This document shows, one piece after another, positions 5,320 through 8,895 of a DNA stretch of 8,895 nt; positions within the stretch are counted from its first letter, which is position 1; each line of letters starts with the position of its first letter. The stretch covers positions 1 through 8,895 of the forward strand of contig CAJMPE010000075.1 in the NCBI GenBank assembly GCA_905215275.1, in the 5' to 3' direction. The notes beneath the pieces were generated by a model, which worked only from the letters and a program-made list of their open reading frames with translations, was not told the origin of the DNA and ran no database searches. This DNA comes from an uncultured bacterium (GTDB taxonomy: Bacteria > Actinomycetota > Coriobacteriia > Coriobacteriales > Coriobacteriaceae). The position numbers and the translations under genes were made by a program.

Positions 5320-6783
5320 CTACTCGCCATGCTTCTCCTCGTGGCGAGCGGCAGCCCGCGCATCGTGGATGCCTTTGATTGCGGCATGGCGGGCGGTGCG
5401 GGCGTCGTGCATGGCGTCGCGGGCCTCGGCGGCCGTTGCCTTGGCAGAGCGCAGCTTGGCTGCCAGGTCGGGATTGGTCTCGGCAACCGCGGCGATCGTG
5501 GGGCCGTCGAGCTCTTCTTGCGTGGGCTCGGCCAAAAAGTCGATGGCATACTGAGCGGCTACCATGGAGCCCTTGGCGAGCACGCTCTCGTCGATCTTAT
5601 AGAAGCAGGAGTGCTGGGCATAGGTGGCGCCAATCTGGGGGTTGCGCGTGCCAACAAAGGCGAGCACGCCCGGTACGCGGCGCAGATACTCCGAGAAGTC
5701 CTCGCCCGAAAGCGTGCCGCGGTAATGGCCCTCGCCCGCGGGACCCAGGCACTTGAGCACAGCTTGGCGGCAGCGCTCGCTCGAGGCGGCATCGTTTTCG
5801 ACCTTGTAGTTGGCGATGGTGTAGTCGGTGAGCTCGGCCTCGGCGCCCAGAGCAGCCGCGGTGTGCTCCACGATGCGGCGCATAAGCTCGGGCATCTCCT
5901 CATGCGTCTTGTCGCCATAGGTGCGCACCGTGCCGGCGAGGTACGCCGTGCCGGCGATAACGTTGCGCGCGGTGCCGCCATGCAGCTCGCCGACGGTGAT
6001 GACGGCAGGTTCGTAGGGGCTAATCTCGCGCGAGACGATGGTCTGCAGGGCGTTGACGATTTCGGCGGCAACCATAACGGCGTCGTGGCCGCGCTGGGGC
6101 ATGGCGCCATGGCACGAGGTGCCGCGGACGTCGATGCGGAACCAGTCGGTGTTTGCCATGCGTGGGCCGGGCTCGCAGCTTACGGTGCCGGCGTCGACCT
6201 CGCTCCAGATGTGCGCGGCGTAGGCGCCGTCGACGCCGTCGAGCACACCCGTGCCGATCATGAGTTTGGCGCCCTGGCCGTTTTCCTCGCTGGGCTGGAA
6301 AACGATGCGAATCTCGCCGTGGATGTCATCGGTCATGTGGCGCAGGATTTGCAGCGTGCCGAGCATCATGGCGATATGGCAGTCGTGACCGCAGGCGTGC
6401 ATGCAGCCCTCGTTGACGCTGGCGAACTCCTCGCCGGTTTGCTCGGTGACAGGCAGGGCGTCGATGTCGGCGCGCAGCAGGATACGGCGGCGCGGCGTGC
6501 CGTCCTCGCGGTAGGCATCGGGCGCGGTACCGCGAAGCGTTGCCACCAAGCCGGTCTTGAGCGGACGCTCGTAGGGGATATTCATGGCGTCGAGCTGGTT
6601 GGCGATGTCGGAGGTCGTGCGCTCTTCGGCAAGGCTCAGCTCCGGGTGCTTATGGAAGTGCCGGCGCTGCTTGATGATATAGGGTTCAAACTCGGTGGCA
6701 ATATCTCGGATGGCCGCGGTGACGTCGTCTGCCGCGCGAACCTCGGTTGCCGCCATAATCTGCTGTGCCTTGGTCTTCGTCAT
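5320..6783 (-). CDS. M20D family metallopeptidase / amidohydrolase with C-terminal extension
   Basis: A 487-residue cytoplasmic enzyme of the group that includes hippurate, N-acyl-amino-acid and IAA-amino-acid hydrolases. These cleave an amide bond to release an amino acid, using two metal ions. Visible motifs are RRHFHKHPELSLAE (40-53), LLRADIDALPV (102-112), MHACGHDCH (128-136), FQPSEENGQGA (162-172), AAHIW (189-193), the dimerisation-domain start GTSCHGAMPQ (221-230), LSGEDFSEY (358-366) and AQHSCFY (389-395). Likely metal ligands are Cys131, His133, Glu167, His191 and His391, all present. The family usually ends near residue 415; here a 70-residue charged, Ala/His-rich helical tail follows. 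The start at 6783 has AAGGAG ten bases upstream; extending further upstream to 7176 would run into the divergent gene. Substrate cannot be told from sequence. Transcribed divergently from the next amidohydrolase. Confidence 0.92.
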   Translation of the reverse strand: MTKTKAQQIMAATEVRAADDVTAAIRDIATEFEPYIIKQRRHFHKHPELSLAEERTTSDIANQLDAMNIPYERPLKTGLVATLRGTAPDAYREDGTPRRRILLRADIDALPVTEQTGEEFASVNEGCMHACGHDCHIAMMLGTLQILRHMTDDIHGEIRIVFQPSEENGQGAKLMIGTGVLDGVDGAYAAHIWSEVDAGTVSCEPGPRMANTDWFRIDVRGTSCHGAMPQRGHDAVMVAAEIVNALQTIVSREISPYEPAVITVGELHGGTARNVIAGTAYLAGTVRTYGDKTHEEMPELMRRIVEHTAAALGAEAELTDYTIANYKVENDAASSERCRQAVLKCLGPAGEGHYRGTLSGEDFSEYLRRVPGVLAFVGTRNPQIGATYAQHSCFYKIDESVLAKGSMVAAQYAIDFLAEPTQEELDGPTIAAVAETNPDLAAKLRSAKATAAEARDAMHDARTARHAAIKGIHDARAAARHEEKHGE

Positions 6784-6951
6784 GGTCGATTTGCTCCTTG
6801 CTGGGTTGATCGCAAAATCGTACAGGCTCTCTCCAGTATGCCACCTGCCGCTAGGGCTGGTAAAGTTGCCGTTTGCCGCTTGGGGTTTTGAAACAAGAGT
6901 GGGGGAGTACACTCGGGGGTGTTGAATTTCCTGCCAGAGATGGGGATGCCC
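6784..6951. promoter_or_regulatory. Divergent promoter region between two amidohydrolase genes
   Basis: This 168-base gap must carry start signals for both flanking genes. Plus-strand candidates are TTGAAA (6888-6893) and TACACT (6908-6913), but their 14-base spacing is too short to be convincing. On the minus strand weak -10-like TACGAT and CATACT are present without a good -35. The AAGGAG of the M20 gene lies at 6794-6799 on the minus strand. No clear operator was seen. Confidence 0.45.
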
Positions 6952-8589
6952 ATGCAACATATCGATCGGATTATCCGCTCCAAGAACGTCTTTACCGCGC
7001 AAGACGGTAACGATACTGCCCGCGAGCTGGCGATTGCCATTGCGGGCGATCGCATCGTCGCGGTCGGCACGCCCGATGACGTGATTGCCGCCGCCCCTGC
7101 TGCCACGCCGGTGGTCGACTACGGCGAGCAATTCATCTGCCCCGGTTTCCATGACGCACATCTGCACTTCTTCCATACCTCGGTCGGTTCCTCGCCGTAC
7201 ATGCTCATGGATATGGGCACGTCAGAGGCGGCACTGGTGCAGCATGCGCTCGAGTTTTCCCAGGGCCTGCCCAATGACGCCTGGGTCGTGACCCAGGGCT
7301 GGCGCGATTACCGCTGGGATCCGCCCGAGCACCCTACCAAGGCTTCCCTCGACGCCGCCTTCCCCGATCGCCCCTGTGTTATGTATTCGGGCGACGGGCA
7401 TACCCTGTGGCTCAACAGCCGCGCACTCGAAGCCCTCGGCGTGACGCGCGACAGCGAGCCGCCGGCGGGTGGAAGTTACGACAAAGACTCAAACGGTGAG
7501 CTTACGGGTATTGCCCACGAGGCTGCGGCCATGCAGCTGCTGCCGCGCTGCCTGGAGTGGCTGGGCGAGGACCGCATCGCGAGCGCTTACGCCGACCAGA
7601 TGAAGCGTATGGCCGAGCAAGGCATCACCTCGATCTGCGATATGTCGCTCATGCCCATGCCGGGCTGCGACTTTATTCGCGACGATGTTTACGACAAGCT
7701 GCAAGCCGCCGGCAAGCTGGGCATTCGCGCCCACCTGTTCCCCACGCTGCTGGATGACCAATCACGCTTGGAAGAACTCCAGACCCGCTACGCGAACAAC
7801 GCGCTGCTCTCGGCGCCAGGCTTTAAACAGTTCTTCGACGGCGTGTCGAGCGAGCATACCGCATACCTCACTGAGCCCTATACCAACCCGCGCTTTCCGG
7901 GCGACCAGGGTCGTCTGACGGTTCCCGTCGAGCGCATGCGCAAGCTGGTTCTGGCGGCAGCCGAGCGTGGGCACACCGTGCGCATCCACGTTATCGGCGA
8001 CGGCGCCATTCATGCTGCGCTCGATATCTTTGAGGAGGCGGCAGAGCTCTACGGTCTGCCCCCGCACGGTCATAACACGCTCGAGCATCTGGAGAATTTG
8101 CTGCCCGGTGACATCGATCGTCTGCGCAAGCTCAACGTCATTGCCTCGAGCCAGCCTTGCCACATCACGCTCGACCCGGGTGGCCCGGAGCGCGACCTGG
8201 GCCTGGAGCGCAGCCGCATCATGTGGCCGTTTGCGACCTATAAGCAGCGCGGCATCCGCCAGGCCTTCGGCACCGATAGCCCCATCACAGCCGTTACTAG
8301 CATGAACGTGCTCTACACGGCTATCACGCGCCAAGACCCCCGCAGCCACTGGCCTGAAGGCGGCTGGCTCCCCAGCGAGCGCATCGACGCGGCAACGGCC
8401 CTGCGCAACTACACGCTTGGCAGCGCGTACGCAGCGGGCGACGAGCAAAACCTCGGCAGCCTGGAGCCCGGCAAATACGCCGACCTGGTAGTCCTGGACC
8501 AAAACCCGCTCACCATCGACCCCCAAGAGCTGCAAGCCACCAAGGTTCAGGCCACCTACCTGGCAGGCAACTTAATCTACGAGCGTTAA
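6952..8589 (+). CDS. YtcJ-like amidohydrolase (Amidohydro_3 family)
   Basis: A 545-residue metal-dependent hydrolase with the amidohydrolase fold. An N-terminal beta-sandwich part (1-62, with the typical ALAIAIAGDRIVAVG-like segment at 26-39) precedes the barrel. Metal-site motifs are GFHDAHLHFF (65-74, the HxH of strand 1 being His70 and His72), FKQFFDGVSSEHTAYL with Lys292 as possible bridging residue, RIHVIGDGA with His346, LEHL with His379, and FGTDSPI with Asp442. The C-terminus returns to the sandwich (GSLEPGKYADLVVLDQNPL). Length is normal for the family. The substrate is unknown; relatives hydrolyse amides or formamides. Start is uncertain: in-frame ATGs occur at 6940, 6946 and 6952 and a GTG at 6919; 6952 fits the family N-terminus (MQHIDRIIRSKNVFTA) and has GGGG seven bases upstream. 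Soluble, with no signal peptide seen. Confidence 0.9.
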   Translation: MQHIDRIIRSKNVFTAQDGNDTARELAIAIAGDRIVAVGTPDDVIAAAPAATPVVDYGEQFICPGFHDAHLHFFHTSVGSSPYMLMDMGTSEAALVQHALEFSQGLPNDAWVVTQGWRDYRWDPPEHPTKASLDAAFPDRPCVMYSGDGHTLWLNSRALEALGVTRDSEPPAGGSYDKDSNGELTGIAHEAAAMQLLPRCLEWLGEDRIASAYADQMKRMAEQGITSICDMSLMPMPGCDFIRDDVYDKLQAAGKLGIRAHLFPTLLDDQSRLEELQTRYANNALLSAPGFKQFFDGVSSEHTAYLTEPYTNPRFPGDQGRLTVPVERMRKLVLAAAERGHTVRIHVIGDGAIHAALDIFEEAAELYGLPPHGHNTLEHLENLLPGDIDRLRKLNVIASSQPCHITLDPGGPERDLGLERSRIMWPFATYKQRGIRQAFGTDSPITAVTSMNVLYTAITRQDPRSHWPEGGWLPSERIDAATALRNYTLGSAYAAGDEQNLGSLEPGKYADLVVLDQNPLTIDPQELQATKVQATYLAGNLIYER

Positions 8590-8607
8590 CCCCACATCCC
8601 ACCCCTC

Positions 8608-8674
8608 AGTTGCGGTGAAATACGGACTAAATAACACCTCAACAGCCAAAAACAGTCCATATTCCACCGCAACT
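8608..8674. repeat. Long imperfect inverted repeat (REP/MITE-like candidate)
   Basis: Arms 8608-8628 and 8654-8674 are 21 bases each and complementary at 19 positions (outer parts AGTTGCGGTG and CACCGCAACT), separated by a 25-base, A-rich spacer. It starts 18 bases after the stop of the upstream gene and ends one base before a separate terminator hairpin. No coding capacity. Its form suggests a dispersed palindromic intergenic element or a folded 3' end of the mRNA; copy number in the genome cannot be seen from one window. Confidence 0.7.
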
Positions 8675-8675
8675 T

Positions 8676-8708
8676 AAGGGGCACGTTTCAGCAACGTGCC
8701 CCTTTCTT
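8676..8708 (+). terminator. Intrinsic terminator after the YtcJ-like gene
   Basis: AAGGGGCACGTT (8676-8687) and AACGTGCCCCTT (8693-8704) pair perfectly over 12 bases around the loop TCAGC, followed by TCTT and then GTTC. It lies 87 bases after the stop codon, behind the inverted repeat. Confidence 0.88.
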
Positions 8709-8740
8709 GTTCGCACCATCCGCATCGCCATTTTGCTGCA

Positions 8741-8770
8741 CTGACTTTTCTGAATGCCGGGCCCGATAAC
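8741..8770 (+). promoter_or_regulatory. Weak candidate promoter before the terminal structured element
   Basis: CTGACT at 8741-8746 and GATAAC at 8765-8770 are 18 bases apart, each matching four of six consensus bases. It would start a transcript near 8777 that contains the folded element at the window's end. Support is only sequence resemblance plus position after a terminator. Confidence 0.3.
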
Positions 8771-8808
8771 GTTGACTCAGCTCCCGTGTGGCGCCGGAGG
8801 GGCGGGGC

Positions 8809-8895
8809 ATAAGGTTTATCGCGAGTTCCGCACGAGCCGAAGGCCACTTAATGTGGCCTTCGTGCGAGCAGGACTGCCCGAGCAGGAAACCTTAT
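8809..8895 (+). other. Candidate structured leader RNA or small RNA at the window edge
   Basis: A closing helix is possible between ATAAGGTTT (8809-8817) and AAACCTTAT (8887-8895), the last bases of the window. Inside it, left-arm segments CGCACGA and AGGCCAC, separated by a 5-base bulge, pair with GTGGCCTTCGTGCG (8853-8866) over 14 bases around the loop TTAAT. The 3' side carries CGAGCAGGA twice (8865-8873 and 8879-8887), 14 bases apart. There is no T-run after the inner hairpin and no clear reading frame. Orientation is not certain, since the pairing is possible on both strands. I do not recognise a riboswitch or RNA family with confidence. Confidence 0.4.

Noticed and set aside
5329..6891. 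A 520-codon plus-strand open frame opposite the M20 gene
   Set aside because: It is the mirror of a GC-rich gene: rich in Gly, Ala, Val and Asp with no recognisable motifs, whereas the minus strand gives complete M20 motifs.
6784..7176. Longer M20 protein starting at 7176 on the minus strand
   Set aside because: It would run into the divergent amidohydrolase gene, and residues before MTKTKAQQ do not look like the family.
7762..8535. A 257-codon minus-strand frame opposite the YtcJ-like gene
   Set aside because: Lies wholly within a gene with intact amidohydrolase motifs; no ribosome binding site or motif seen.
8709..8808. Possible tRNA around the GC-rich segment
   Set aside because: No acceptor/T-arm pattern or GTTCRA-type T-loop could be folded; no cloverleaf.
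8865..8887. Direct repeat CGAGCAGGA as the start of a CRISPR-like array
   Set aside because: Two 9-base copies 14 bases apart are too short and too close; no array continues.

Overview
The window is a GC-rich stretch (about 60% GC by eye) with tightly spaced genes, GTG as well as ATG starts, clear AAGGAG-type ribosome binding sites and GC-rich hairpin terminators. The gene families (an Asp23/Gls24 alkaline-shock operon with DUF2273, a YitT/DUF2179 transporter-like protein, zinc-ribbon membrane proteins with DUF4013 and DUF4234, DUF2752, and an M20 amidohydrolase) fit a Gram-positive host. My best guess is a gut Coriobacteriia such as Collinsella. That is an inference from gene content and composition; there is no rRNA or other marker gene here.

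Layout. 1-1122 (+): the end of an envelope-stress operon. It holds the C-terminus of a probable AmaP-like membrane anchor, a DUF2273 two-helix membrane protein that starts inside the preceding stop region, and an Asp23/Gls24 protein with a strongly acidic N-terminal tail. A hairpin at 1174-1211 closes it. 1328-2350 (+): a single YitT-family membrane protein. 2501-5213 (+): three small membrane proteins rich in Cys-pair motifs. Two have the same N-terminal zinc ribbon and a Pro/Gln/Ala linker, followed by different membrane domains (DUF4013, then DUF4234). The third is a DUF2752 protein with a CPGCG motif. 5320-6783 (-) and 6952-8589 (+): two unrelated metal-dependent amidohydrolases transcribed divergently from a 168-base gap. 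They are an M20D peptidase/amidase with an unusual C-terminal tail and a YtcJ-like Amidohydro_3 enzyme. 8590-8895 holds no convincing gene. It contains a long imperfect inverted repeat, a terminator, a weak possible promoter and, at the very edge, a folded element that may be a leader RNA or small RNA.

How the parts may work together. The AmaP/DUF2273/Asp23 set is a known membrane-anchored envelope-stress module. The zinc-ribbon/DUF4013, zinc-ribbon/DUF4234 and DUF2752 genes look like a local group of membrane sensor or assembly proteins of unknown role. The most intriguing regulatory detail is a perfect terminator-like hairpin lying inside the predicted 5' coding part of the DUF2752 gene, which could make that gene's expression conditional. 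The two amidohydrolases may both act on acylated or amidated small molecules, but their substrates cannot be read from sequence. I found no CRISPR array, tRNA, rRNA, insertion sequence or phage gene.
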